From: Phaffia rhodozyma
Taxonomy: Eukaryota; Basidiomycota; Tremellomycetes; Cystofilobasidiales; Mrakiaceae
Length of the DNA: 64,000 bases
Direction: 5' to 3'
Assembly (NCBI GenBank): GCA_014706385.1
Contig: JACGZH010000003.1
Span: 1,381,501 to 1,445,500, forward strand
Both the position numbers and the translations under genes were made by a program. Shown piece after piece: positions 35,423 through 47,893 of the stretch (the first letter of the stretch is position 1; the number at the start of each line of letters is the position of its first letter). The notes under the pieces are model-generated. The model did not search any database, had not been told where the DNA came from, and saw only the letters and a program-made list of their open reading frames with translations.

Positions 35423-38014
35423 ATGTCGGCTCCCATCCGTGTTCTTGGACCTGTTGCCTCCCGATCTCTGGCCGCTTGCGCCTCCCTTCGAAGGCTATCG
35501 ACCGTCTCTGCTTCTGCCTCGTCCTCCAGCTCGGTTCCTACGACCACTTCGGCTCTCATTCCGTCAAACTTGACCCCAGTTTCGAGCCTGTTAAGCTCCG
35601 TTAAACAAACCGTCGTCGAGGTCGACAGACTAGTGGCTAAGGAAGGACCTTGGTCGGCTAGACTGGACCATGCGTTGTTAAGAAACAAGTCCAAGTCGGT
35701 AGATTTAGAGGGATCGTCCGAAGAGATGGAAATCGCTGGTATGCTTAGAGTCTCTTTTTCTTCTTCTTTTACTCTTTCTCCCTCCTTTTCTTTTCTCTTG
35801 TGGTTGATCACTTGCTTCTCTCTTCTCTTTATCTCTGGAATGGAAACAAACCCGAATCTCGCGTTCCTTTCGCCGAAAACCTAAATCAAAATACAGTTTT
35901 GTCGACGTCTCTTAGCGGAGGATCGGATGTGATTACCGCACTCCTTGAAGACCCTTTGAATACTGACCCCGTCCGAGAACAAATCCTTCGAGGCCGACGC
36001 AACGGAATCACTGGGCCGTCAAACCAGTCTCTCCAGATCAGGTGTGTTTCCTTTTTGTCAGTTTCTGGTTTAAACACACCATGTACTGATGAGCATGCAT
36101 TATCTGATGGGGCAACCGCTACATAAAAAGACATGGACAAAAGCCGTTTGTGGAAGCGGAGGGGTCGCTCGTTCTTGATTCTGATTTCTTAAGTTTAGGA
36201 CGGTTCTACATCCGAGAAATTCCTTGTGGGTGTTTCCTTCTCGTTACGTTTGCTGACGGATTTCATACGATACGTCTTCCATGACTGACGACTTTCTTTT
36301 GATGGCGACTGATGAAACTTGTTCTCAATCTTAGCATCAACCTCATCTAAGCAAGCGTTTTCCCAGCTTCTCTTCTCAACCATCCCAATTCTTGTCATCG
36401 ACAACCTCCGACTACTCTCCCAGCCTTCGCTAGCTCCTCTCCTTCCTTCGCTTCTCCGACATCCAAACCTTCGAATTGTGGTGAACATGATCTCTGACCT
36501 AGACCCGGCGTGTCATGCTCGAGTATTCCAGGAGATCGATCACTTCTCTGGAGGAGACGCGCACATCATGGAGACCATGAAATCCAGAGTTGTCTTTGTA
36601 GCCGCTAAGAGAAGCCTTCGAGCGGTGGATGTCTATAGAAGCAGTACATCAGCAGAGACAGTTGACGTGAACAAGATCGACTACTTCCAGAACGAATCCG
36701 TTGCGTCAAACATGTCGGCCCTCAAACAAGACCTCCTCGAACTCTCTGCCAAATCCATCTCTCTCTCCCCTTCGTCTTCTCCAAAGGTCGACCCGATGTT
36801 GGATTCCACACTTTTCCTCGCAAAGTCAGCCCTTCGATCAGCTTCGTATGAGCTTCTCGTACTTTCTACCCATCTCGATGCGTTTGCTTCGGCTGCGTCG
36901 GACTTGCGAACGTTGGCGGCTACAACGAGGGAGTCATTCCTTCGAGACGCGTTGGTCTTGCCTCCGAAAGTCGGCGAGGTTGGCCATGTGCATCCGGAGA
37001 GTATAGCGGGCGAGGTTGTTAGAAAAGCTAGGGCGAATGTGGTAGCTGCGTTAACAAGGTTCACGTGGGCCCGATTGCTTCTGGCAGGTAAGGTTGATGA
37101 TTTAGTATGGGAGCTCGAGAGAGCTGTCAGAGATGGATGGGGTGGAGAAGGAGAACGACTGGTTAGTTTGGTGCTCTTCTGTATCCATTCTAGAACGCTT
37201 GTTATCTTCCCGCTAACCTCACCTCTGATGAATTTTTTCCCCCCTTCAGTTAATCTTCCAAACCGGTAAACTCAACCAAATCCAAACTCAACTGGACGCC
37301 CAAACAACCGCGCTCCTTCAGTCACCTCCTTCGCCTACACTTCTCTCTCCTGTCCTACTCAACTCTATTCCTAGCCCTGCGCTAGTCCGGCCAACGTTAC
37401 TTCTTTCTCCTCTGCATTCGCGTCAGGCCCAGTTGCTTTCCCCTACAGGCCCGCTGGCGTACTTTCAACTCCGAGCTCAGCGAGCTGTCCTTGGCTCATA
37501 CTTGACAAGTGGATCGGCCGTCGTTGGTGCCTACCTAGGCTACCTCGAAGGTTTGTGCGAGGTCGGAACCGGACTCGGGTTCGTAGGATTAGGAATTGGA
37601 TTGGGTATCAGATGGGGTCAAGGAAAGTGGGCGAAAGCGCAGAAAAAGTTCTGGGTCGACTGGCAGAGGGTAGAGGATGGATTGGAAGCTGATCTCCAGG
37701 TCTGTCTTTCCTCCTATTTTTGCTTTCCATTCTCACATATATATACATATTCTCTTTTATCTATCCCTCTATCTTCGGCTTTACTGACATCTGCTCTCAT
37801 ATCATTAATGGGTCATTGACTTTAATAAAAAAAATAGGCTCAGACATCTCAAGCGTTAGACACCCATGTTGTCGCGCGTCCGCTATCGGCCGCTCAAGAA
37901 ATTGACGCGCTCATCACCAGAAAACGATCGCTATTAGACGAACAGGAGAAGATGATTGAAGGCTTGCTTGATAGGAGAAAGGCATTGTTGACGACTGATC
38001 GGCCGGCCGAATGA
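35423..38014 (+). CDS. Mitochondrial protein, probably Mmc1-like (diverged dynamin family)
   Basis: The N-terminus (MSAPIRVLGPVASRSLAACA, then SLRRLSTVSAS) is Arg/Ser/Ala-rich without acids, a good mitochondrial presequence. A long helical region follows (AFSQLLFSTIPILVIDNLRL; NMISDLDPACHARVFQEI; ESFLRDALVLPPKVGEVGHV; ALTRFTWARLLLAGKVDDLV). Two hydrophobic segments come next (LGSYLTSGSAVVGAYLGYLE and GTGLGFVGLGIGLGIRWG), then GKWAKAQKKFWVDWQRVEDG and a final coiled coil ending LLDRRKALLTTDRPAE. The segment after the membrane pair recalls fungal Mmc1, a nucleotide-binding-dead dynamin relative reported in mitochondrial cristae architecture; this is from memory and moderate only. Intron 3 to exon 4 was resolved as ISLGRFYIREIPSS. 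No Walker motif was found. Confidence 0.65.
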
Positions 38015-38236
38015 AGATGCCTGTATTCTCAAATAGGGAATGCATTATGAAAATGGCAATGGAGCCTTTCACCTCGTTTTCTCTCTCTCTCTCTCTCTTT
38101 TGAACCCTTTCTTGTTCTTCTCTGTCAGCAAGAATTGATCTGTAGACATTGCTACTGCTGCAAGACAAAGACCGAGTCAACCTCGGAAAGAAGGCAAGAG
38201 AAGAAGATACATTCTCAACTTTATCATTTCATGTAC
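38015..38236. other. Convergent 3' flanks
   Basis: A 222-bp spacer between converging stops, with a (CT)n run at 38080-38098. Nothing else was seen. Confidence 0.5.
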
Positions 38237-39312
38237 TTATCTCGGTATAGACGGTCCACCTTGCAAGACCTCGTACATCTCGCCACCCCCACCGATCGAC
38301 TGCTCTCCTCCTAAAACCTCACTCCAGAACTTCATGATCACTCCCCATTCAGCCTGCCCTTTCGGCATTCCTTCGCCTGTTTTGAATTTGACTTCTTTAA
38401 CTTGACCGAACGCCTTTTTTAACGCATTGAGCTCAGAAAGCTTGAACAGAACACTAGGTCGATGGACGGCTAGTACAGGCGTCTGGTTAGGTTTTCTTGT
38501 CGAAAACGAGAGTAACGGTCCGGCGATGGTAACTAGAGATCCTAAACGGGAGCCTGATGGTGACGATCCTTGTAGACGCAGTGCTAATTCACAAGCGACG
38601 CTTCCTCCTTGGCCGAATCCGAAAAAGTGGATGTTGGAGAGCGACCAATTACAGCCCTTCTTGTCGATAGGATTCGTTAGATGAGTCACAAAGGAGCTCA
38701 GCTGGCTCAGGATCTCGGACGGATTGGGATTAGGCTCGGGCATGAAATCAGGAAAGGTGAAAGAGTTATAAAACATGAAAGCCGGTTCTTCAAGCAGAGG
38801 GATTCTATATAGACAAATAATTCAAGCGTTGACAATGAAAGATCAGTCATCTCATAAAGAACAAGTGAGTGATGGTAGAGAGAGAAAGAAACAAGAAGAA
38901 GCCTCAACGAACTGGATAGGTGCTCGGATAGAAAGCACGGCCGTCCGAGGAAGGTTCAACTTTCGACCAAGATCATAGAAAGGGGCTTCAGTATCACCTG
39001 TCTTGGTTAAGAGACCCAAGAAGGGAAGATTATAGCAAGAACATGTGTCAGCCTTCACCGGCTTTCATAATATCGATGTATCCGTTCTTGTGAATAGAAA
39101 AGCACAAGAGAAAGACAGACGGTGCGCTCACCCAGCCCATGAAGAAAGATCAACAGATTGCGGTTCTTTCCGTCTGGCGAGGGCGCATACTGGAAGTGTA
39201 GAGGAGTCTCCGACTTTTTCGGAGCTGGTTTCTCTGTTAACAATTGGGCTCCAGGGAAGGCAGATGGTGCGACAGACCCGACCGTTATCGGAATTGAAGG
39301 AACAGAGGCCAT
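38237..39312 (-). CDS. Acyl-protein-thioesterase/carboxylesterase-family protein lacking the catalytic triad, 277 aa
   Basis: Alpha/beta-hydrolase of the phospholipase/carboxylesterase (APT) family by fold motifs. Exons 39312-39132, 38997-38913 and 38804-38237 join in frame. The beta-strand and oxyanion segment NLLIFLHGLGDT is present, followed by LNLPRTAVLSIRAP and EEPAFMFYNSFTF. The nucleophile elbow reads HFFGFGQGGSVACELAL: the GxSxG serine is replaced by glycine (codon GGC at about 38617). The Asp region, usually HGxxDxxV, reads VHRPSVLFKL. The usual His motif (GMGHx) reads GEGMPKGQAEWG. So Ser, Asp and His all appear missing. Related fungal proteins with FGFxQGGS are known to me only as uncharacterised. 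Likely a non-catalytic binding protein; that is inference. Confidence 0.85.
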
Positions 39313-39464
39313 AGTGAGTATGTTGAGTGGATGATTGGAGGTGGGGATGAGAAGTTGGATGGGAGTTGGGGTCAAACGGCTCGCAGGTCGATCCAATCAT
39401 CCATCCGTTCGACAAGACCGTCCAACCAACCAACAGCACCTCGTCGATCATATCTCAAGCAACA
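39313..39464. promoter_or_regulatory. Short divergent promoter (APT-like / MED31)
   Basis: Only 152 bp separate the two head-to-head ATGs. It contains CCAAC/GTTGG-rich sequence but no TATA box. The pair must share control elements or read through each other's leaders. Confidence 0.45.
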
Positions 39465-40221
39465 ATGAGTATATCGACATCGATATCAGACATACCAGAT
39501 GCATCCTCGCTGGAGCGAAAAGCTAACAAAGTCAAATTTGAGTTAGAGCTCGAGGTATGTTATGTTACATACACATAAAGTCTGATCATCTCTTCCTGAT
39601 TTCTCTTGACTTGGTACACTCTGGGTCTGGGTTCAAAATGGATGCTCCTCCTTCAACAGATGATGCTCTCGCTGGCAAACCCACACTACCTGCTGGAGCT
39701 CTCCTCAACAGGATATCTCGACTCGGAGCCATTCATGAATTTTGTTGAATATCTTGCCTACTGGGAGAAACCTGAATTTGCCCGGTTCATCATGTTTGTT
39801 CTTCTTCTCATCCCAAATGTATTGTATTGTACGACGATCGTCTTTGCTCAGTATATTCTTCTTTCCTAATACGGATGAACCCCGGGATCTCTAGATACCC
39901 AAATGCACTTCATCACCGTCGACTCTTACTCAAACCACTTTTTAGACAAGCTCTCAAGACCCAAGGCCATGCGCTCGTTCAAAAGCTAGCGGACGCTCAG
40001 TACGAACACTGGGTATCATGGTACGTGCTCTATCCAACACTCGCTTGGTGTCTATCAGGCAGCTGTCTGCAGACATGTTCAGGCAGACAAGCAAACACAT
40101 TGGTGGGTACAGTGATGACTGACTGAAGATGTCTCTCGGATAAATAAACTCCACCAGGCGAGCGGACAAATCGAAACCTCCGTTTGAGGATGGACCGACG
40201 ACGGCAACAACATCAACTTGA
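39465..40221 (+). CDS. MED31: Mediator subunit MED31/SOH1, 137 aa
   Basis: Small, highly conserved subunit of the Mediator middle module, which bridges transcription factors and RNA polymerase II. Exons 39465-39554, 39660-39793, 39895-40020 and 40158-40221 give 137 aa, typical of the family. Seen: FELELEMMLSLANPHYLLEL, TGYLDSEPFMNFVEYLAYW, EKPEFARFIIYPNALHH, LLKPLFRQALKTQGHALV and QYEHWVSWR, the complete Med31 core. A short Thr-rich tail ends in GPTTATTST. The N-terminal 20 residues (MSISTSISDIPDASSLERKA) are not conserved. Confidence 0.95.
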
Positions 40222-41485
40222 GGGAGAAACCCGATCCGTCTTTGTGGTATCATATATAGTCAAGTCCCGTAATAGAGCTGGTCTTCAGAACACGATGTAT
40301 TTTTCTTTCTAGTCCTGTATGGAATAACCATTGTATACCTGCCTGAACAGAAGACCTAACCGTGTCATGGCATTACACGATGTCCATGGAATTCATGGCG
40401 TTGATGGCTGACGATGGCTAACTTCCGAAGCTTCGGTATGGTATCACCACGTTGTTTGTCTGTACGAACTTTCAGTTGTAAGGAATAGGTTGCCTTTCTG
40501 AACAAGACCACTGATCGAGCCCACCGGTCTAGACTTGAGGCAGCCATGATCCTTAGCCTTCTCTGAGACATGCGATGTTTAATTCTATTTGAGTTCTCGC
40601 CAAGTCATGGCAAAAACATAATGTTTGTTCGGACCATCTTGTTGTTCCCATCTCAACGTTATTCTTCCTTATCACCCTCACTGACAACATTAATAGTGGA
40701 CTTGTCCTGCTTCGTTGGTTCTGTAGAATCCTTGTTCCGGCTGGGGACACGGATGTCTCAATGTCTGAGTGTACGAACTGTGGACTCGGCTTTCTCAAAG
40801 ACTCTTTCGTTTGACCAGGAGACCCAATGACCGTTCAGCTACTGATGTACTCACCCATCTGACTCTCTGTCCGTCCATCGATCCATCGTCCGTCATCCAT
40901 CTAGACCCGGCAGACTTGTTTCAATTTGTCTTCCCTCTTCTTGTTCTTACCAAGACTGACGACTGATGACCGACAACTGACGGCTGATCCATCGTTATGA
41001 GTCTTGACTGAGTTTAGCCGACTTATTCTTTCAATTGTTTGTTCAGAAATAAAACAATATTATCAAACTCATGGTTGCTCCCGTTCAGCCTTTAGCTAGT
41101 ATACCACCTGATGATGAGTTTAACCAGTTGGATTTAGACTCACCTCTCTTCACATCCCAATCCCCGTCGTTGTCATCTCACTTTAGTTTCCTAATACATT
41201 ATCGAAATCTTTGTGTGGAGAACCTTCTTCTGTTCTTCCATTCGTTTCGTGCAAACTATCCACGGGCTATCAGCCGCTTCCTCGAGATGCCTTATTCTGT
41301 TCACTGCCTCTCCGCGCGCCACAAGCTGCTCAGACAGACTTGTCTCTGCGAACTGATCAAGATCTTTGGTTTCTGTTCAATGGAAGCCGTCTCGGTTTCA
41401 TCTTTTGTTCACTGACGCCATCTCGATGTGGGTATGGTATGAGAACGACTGACTACCACTGGCCTCAAAGTGACCTTAGAGAGGC
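40222..41485. other. Intergenic region with one weak open frame
   Basis: No recognised gene. A plus-strand frame at 41071-41415 (114 codons, starting MVAPVQPLASIPPDDE) is open but has no motif. The stretch 40920-41000 has short CGACTGA/GACGACTGATG direct repeats. A TATA box closes the region. Confidence 0.4.
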
Positions 41486-41492
41486 TATAAAA
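41486..41492 (+). promoter_or_regulatory. TATA box of the secreted-protein gene
   Basis: TATAAAA in a GAGGC..GGAG context, about 105 bp upstream of the apparent start position (41591). Fungal genes for abundant secreted proteins often have strong TATA boxes. Confidence 0.6.
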
Positions 41493-41590
41493 GGAGACCA
41501 ATCGATCCCCTCATTCATGTTCTTCTACTCATACCCTCCACACACACTCATCCTCACTCTTCCAAACATCACAATCAATACCAGATCAAC

Positions 41591-42990
41591 ATCCTCTTCT
41601 TCTCCGCCTTCACTGCCTTCACTGCCTTGATCGGCGCCTCCACTGCGCTTGCTGTTCCCACTCCAGCCGTTGTGGAAAGGGCCGCTATCGAAGATCGCGG
41701 GTTGTTCGACCAATTGCTCGGTCTTGGAACGGTTAGCCAGCTTCAAGCCATTACCTCGACTTTGAAGAGCAGTGTTGCGCCAACTCTCACTCAAATCCGT
41801 AAGCCTTTACCATTCTCAAGAGTTTCTCGTTGTTCTCAAATCTTGTGTATTCACCATCTGATGCCTCTACGTCTTTCTCCCTGCAGAGACTTCCACTAGC
41901 GGATCTGGTTTGACCAATATCCTCAGCAATGCCGGATTGTCTAGCAGCGCTTCCAGTACCTCCACTGCCTCGGTCAGCACCGCCGGTCTCATCACTCTCC
42001 TCAACGACCTGTCTACCCTCATCGTAAGCTCACTCTCGTACGTCTGAGAGATGGCTGGACTCCATGCTGACCATGGCTTGAGGGATTAACAAACACAGCC
42101 GGCCGACCAGTTCAACGCTATCAAGACTGCTATTCAGAATTTGCCAGCCAACATCAGCAATGACTTGTACACGTTGATTGCCAAAGTGATCTCTGTAGTC
42201 AAACAAATTGCGGCCGCTCAGAAATCCTCGGCTTCTCTCGTCTCTTCGGGCTCTAACGGACTCCTTGCCAGGTGGGAGGTTGTCTTCTTCCTTTAAAAAT
42301 CTGTGGTACCAATCGTACTAATTCCAAAAGACTCTGTCTTTCATCGAACAGTCTTCTTGGTGGAACATCAGTTTTGACCAACTTGCAGTCCGTTATTACC
42401 CAAGTGGTCAACTCTCTTGACAGTTTGTCCCCATCATCCATCCATCCATCCATCCATTCATCCATTCACTCTATTTAACCTCCAAATCTCACTCGCCTTA
42501 GTTCCTAAACTCATCTATGTTCTGTATGTTTTGTATCTCTAATGTTACCAGCAATCAACTCGGGAGTTACCGCCTCCACTTCCGTTGCTGGTGTTGATGC
42601 CGTCGCTCAAGTCTTTGCCTCTCTCAAGACTCCTACCGAGTAAGATCCTCCTGTTTGGTATCTTTACCTTGCCTCCGTAAAGGCGATAACATTTATCAAG
42701 CTTCCGTCTTTTCTTGATGTTTCTTCTGATCAGTGCATCTCTTGCCGCAATCGTTGCAAACTCTGCCAAAGTTTGTCCACTTGAACTCTCACTTTCCATC
42801 TTTCTTATCCGTGTCATTTTCTAGCGCTAAAAAATTCCCAATGGTTTTTTCTTTGCTCTTCAATTTCTTTCTGAATGAACCACAGATCATCTCTGGCTTC
42901 ATGGCCCTTCTCAAGCCTTTGATCAGTAACCTCACTGGATTGCTCAACCAGCTCGGTCTTGGATCCTTGACTTCCACCTTGAAGTTCTAA
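41591..42990 (+). pseudogene. Secreted hydrophobic/Ser-Thr-rich protein gene, damaged paralogue of 60163-61183
   Basis: Encodes a signal-peptide-like start (FTALIGASTALAVPTPAVV), an ERAAIEDRGLFDQLLG segment, Ser/Thr-rich parts and amphipathic helices (DQFNAIKTAIQNLPANI; TNLQSVITQVVNSLD; SLAAIVANSAK; IISGFMALLKPLISNL), ending GLGSLTSTLKF. Exons: 41591-41798, 41887-42023, 42099 to about 42269, about 42352 onward, 42552 onward, 42735 onward and 42887-42990. There are two defects. The position matching the paralogue's ATG reads ATC (41591-41593), and no in-frame ATG lies between the TATA box and the signal peptide. Exon 3 meets TAA at 42252-42254 and regains the family frame only with a one-base shift near 42243. 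Splice sites and the downstream frame are otherwise intact, so decay is recent, or the sequence has errors. Confidence 0.6.
42432..42466 (+). repeat. (ATCC)n microsatellite in an intron
   Basis: ATCC/ATTC tandem units in the fifth intron of the secreted-protein gene, just after the donor GTTTGT. Confidence 0.85.
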
Positions 42991-43279
42991 TTTGATCTCT
43001 TGACCTTCTTCTCTTGCTTCGCTTCTGAGCATCCCGAGGAATAGTGGTCAGAGTCCTCAATATAGCCTAACTGCAAGGATTGTACTTTTTGATAATTTTA
43101 CTTAATCTACTTATTTCTTCACTACGTCCATGAAGCCGATTAATTGATGCTCTGCTGTAACCTGTTATGGCCGATATATCTCTTTTTCTTCTTCTTCTTC
43201 TTCCTTTTGATTGTTTGCTCTCGTTGGTGATCGATGACAATTTCTCATGAGCAATGTGGCTGCGTCTGAGAACACATAC

Positions 43280-44525
43280 TCATCTCGCATGATCTGAACC
43301 GAACCCTATCCGCCGGACGAGGACGACTCGCTCCTGACTCTGCTTAAAAACGATCTTCCTTCCTCCCCACAGCCTGATCGTCCATTTGTCGTCTTCCTCT
43401 GCCCCTAGACTGTTTCCATCATCCATCACCGATCCAGAAAATCGTGATTCGTCCCTCTGAAGTCGAACCCCTCCAAACCCAGATTTGGTGGAAACGACCT
43501 CCCACCCTGCCTTGACCCAGCTGTCGACTTGATCAACCCGACCATCAGGAAGGACGACATGTGTCCAATTTTTGAAAGCCGATTGGGGCGTTAGGACAAA
43601 CGGAGGTTCGAACTCTGTCTTTTCGTAGATCCATGAGGGTCCGGATGGAGTCGAGGTCAAAGAGAGATACGGTGGGGAGCGGAGGGCGTGGAAGAGGGTC
43701 GATCCGGTTTGAAGAGGTAACGAGGGCGAATACAAATGAACTATACATTGGAAGCCCCGCCACAGAATCAAATGCATAAAATTAGTCCCCTTTGAGCAGA
43801 GAAAGGAAAAAGAGAAGAGAGAATGAAACAAATGGAAGCCAACAAAGTCAAGCCTACCCGGACGATCTATTCCAACTTCAATCTGATGCAGAGTACGCAT
43901 GATATCCCCTCCAGGATAATTTCCGATAGAGATCACCGTCAGCCCAGCTGTCACCATCACGTTAGCAAGTATTCCTCCGATGAGACCGAGTGCTAGGGTT
44001 GATGCCAACCAGGATTTTTTCCGGCAATTCCATCTGTGTTGAAAGCCGAAACCACGAGGCATGGTTTAATCAGCATGACTGGCCTATCACCGGTTTCGAA
44101 CATAAATAGGAGAGAAGAAGAGGGAATAGGGCGAACAGATATGCGGCCGATACCGAGGCTAGCATGTTTGCCCATACAACCACATACGCCACGAATCTCC
44201 ACTCCTTGTGCCCTAAGCAACTCATTCCGATAACCATTCCGACCGGCGGGAGGAGCGTCAGCTCCAATCTTGCCTTACTACGTAATACTGGATGGGCACA
44301 AGTAATCACGAGGAGGGGTAGACTGAGAAGAAGGAGTAGAGGGAGGTGTTTGAGATAATACAATCGTGGAGAGACACCCCAATCGGCGGATTTACCGAGA
44401 ACGACGTTGTAGTATATCGAGTAGAGCTCAGGCCAGAGAAAGTGCCAACGCCAGTACAACGAGTCGAAGAGCAAAGTGGCCCCTGTTTACGATTGAGGAT
44501 ACACGATGAGATGTAAGCGCGCGCA

Positions 44526-44571
<46 letters not shown>

Positions 44572-45528
44572 TTGACGATCACTCAGAAGGAGCAATCAAA
44601 AACTTACCGGTTCCGCCGAAACCACCGATGGCACCCCATCCCAGTGCACCGCCTATCGAGATCCTTCTTGTGAAGATCAAGATGATCGTTAGAGGGGCAA
44701 GGAGAAGAACAAGTTCCGCTCTAACGATTGACGCCGTCGCTGTTAACAAGGCCAGAGCTGGTCCAGGTCGATTAGAGATTAACCATGCCAATGTGACGTT
44801 GACTTTTTTGAAAAAAGATCTTCAGTCTGACGAACGATCAACAAGAGGGGTGCATATAAAAAAATTGAACAAGCTTACCAAAAGGGAGAGCGAGAAAATT
44901 TGGTAGCGAGCGGCCCATATAGAACGGAAGATGAAACTGGGTCGAACAAAGGAGGAGAAAGAACCGGCCAGAGATGGATCCATAACGAATGGATATTGAC
45001 CTCGATAGGTAGATGAGTGAGAGAGATGAAATCGCAGCCATCACCAGACGAACTTTATGTATATGATCAAGAACAAAGGTGTCATCTAAGCATAGTACAT
45101 GAGCAACAAAAATCAAAGACGATGAGAATACGAACCAAGAATCTGGAGGTCAAACTTGGTAGAAATGAGGCCTAGGACGGATAAGATCTGGGCGACCGGT
45201 CGGGCTACTCCGGCGATCAACAGCGAAGGGATGAAACTTCGAGGGAGTGGGCCTGGAAAGGACACATGGTCGAACTAGATTCAACAGAAGCAAAGAGAAG
45301 CAAGTCTGTGAGTAGAGCGGCAATAAATCGAAAACAAAGCAGGAAGAGGTAGAAACAAACCAAATTCAAGTTGTCTAGTGAAGGGCCGTAGAACAAGAGA
45401 TCATGAATGGCATGTAGAGAGAAAGATTCTTCAACTTTTGTGTGTGGAGCGAGGAAGACATGGGCGAAAGATACAACGATCGGAACCGTTTCAAAAGCGA
45501 CATCTGCCAATCGTCTTGACCATGCCAT
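43280..45528 (-). CDS. ALG12: ALG12, Dol-P-Man:Man7GlcNAc2-PP-Dol alpha-1,6-mannosyltransferase
   Basis: ER-lumenal, multi-pass GT-C mannosyltransferase that adds the eighth mannose to the lipid-linked N-glycan precursor. The start is MAWSRRLADVAFE at 45528. The family signature follows at once: APHTKVEESFSLHAIHDLLF, then DHVSFPGPLPRSFIPSLLI. Hydrophobic spans include AGVARPVAQILSVLGLISTK, FYMGRSLPNFLALPF, LALLTATASIVRAELVLLL and GGALGWGAIGGFGGTGATLL. FDSLYWRWHFLWPEL, YYNVVLGKSADWG and HKEWRFVAYVV (usually HKExRF) mark the core. The last exon (from about 43740) gives a soluble C-terminus ending IGFGSDHAR. Several introns are present; the one at about 44480-44610 carries a (GA)n run. Exact internal borders were not all fixed. 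Confidence 0.92.
44536..44570 (+). repeat. (GA)n microsatellite
   Basis: About 17 GA units inside an ALG12 intron (CT on the coding strand, so part of its pyrimidine tract). Confidence 0.9.
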
Positions 45529-45901
45529 CCTTTCCTTGTAGACAGTGATCAGCTCAAGATGAGATAAAGATTGGGATGAAATGCGAGGACGGAAGAAGTG
45601 CAGGCGGTCGGCGAGGGCCTTAGAATAGAGAGGACTACAAAAACGAACTACAGCGTTGACTACAGAATTTGTAATGGAGAATAGAGAAAAGGTCCATGGT
45701 AGCACCGCTTTCCAAATTTGTACGACACGTGACCCAACCCCCATAGCTAAGACACTCGAACTAATACCTGTGGGTAGAAAGAAATTCATTCCACTCTCTC
45801 ATCCTCACCTTCCCTCCACTCAACTCTCTAAGCTTTCTTCTTCATATTTCAATTACAGCAGTAAACACAGACTCTCTAGTATTAGCGAAGACACATCCTT
45901 C
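45529..45901. promoter_or_regulatory. Divergent ALG12 / KRR1 promoter
   Basis: A 373-bp spacer with one CACGTG E-box at 45726-45731, nearly midway between the two starts. The KRR1 side (45785-45850) is C/T-rich. No TATA box was seen. Confidence 0.5.

Positions 45902-47893
<1,992 letters not shown>

Noticed and set aside
38560..38680. Active APT1 (lysophospholipase) assignment
   Set aside because: The catalytic serine codon is a glycine codon, and Asp and His motifs are also absent.
41071..41415. Plus-strand 114-codon frame starting MVAPVQPLASIPP
   Set aside because: No motif, no homologous exon, and it ends just before the TATA box of the next gene; kept only as a remark in the intergenic entry.
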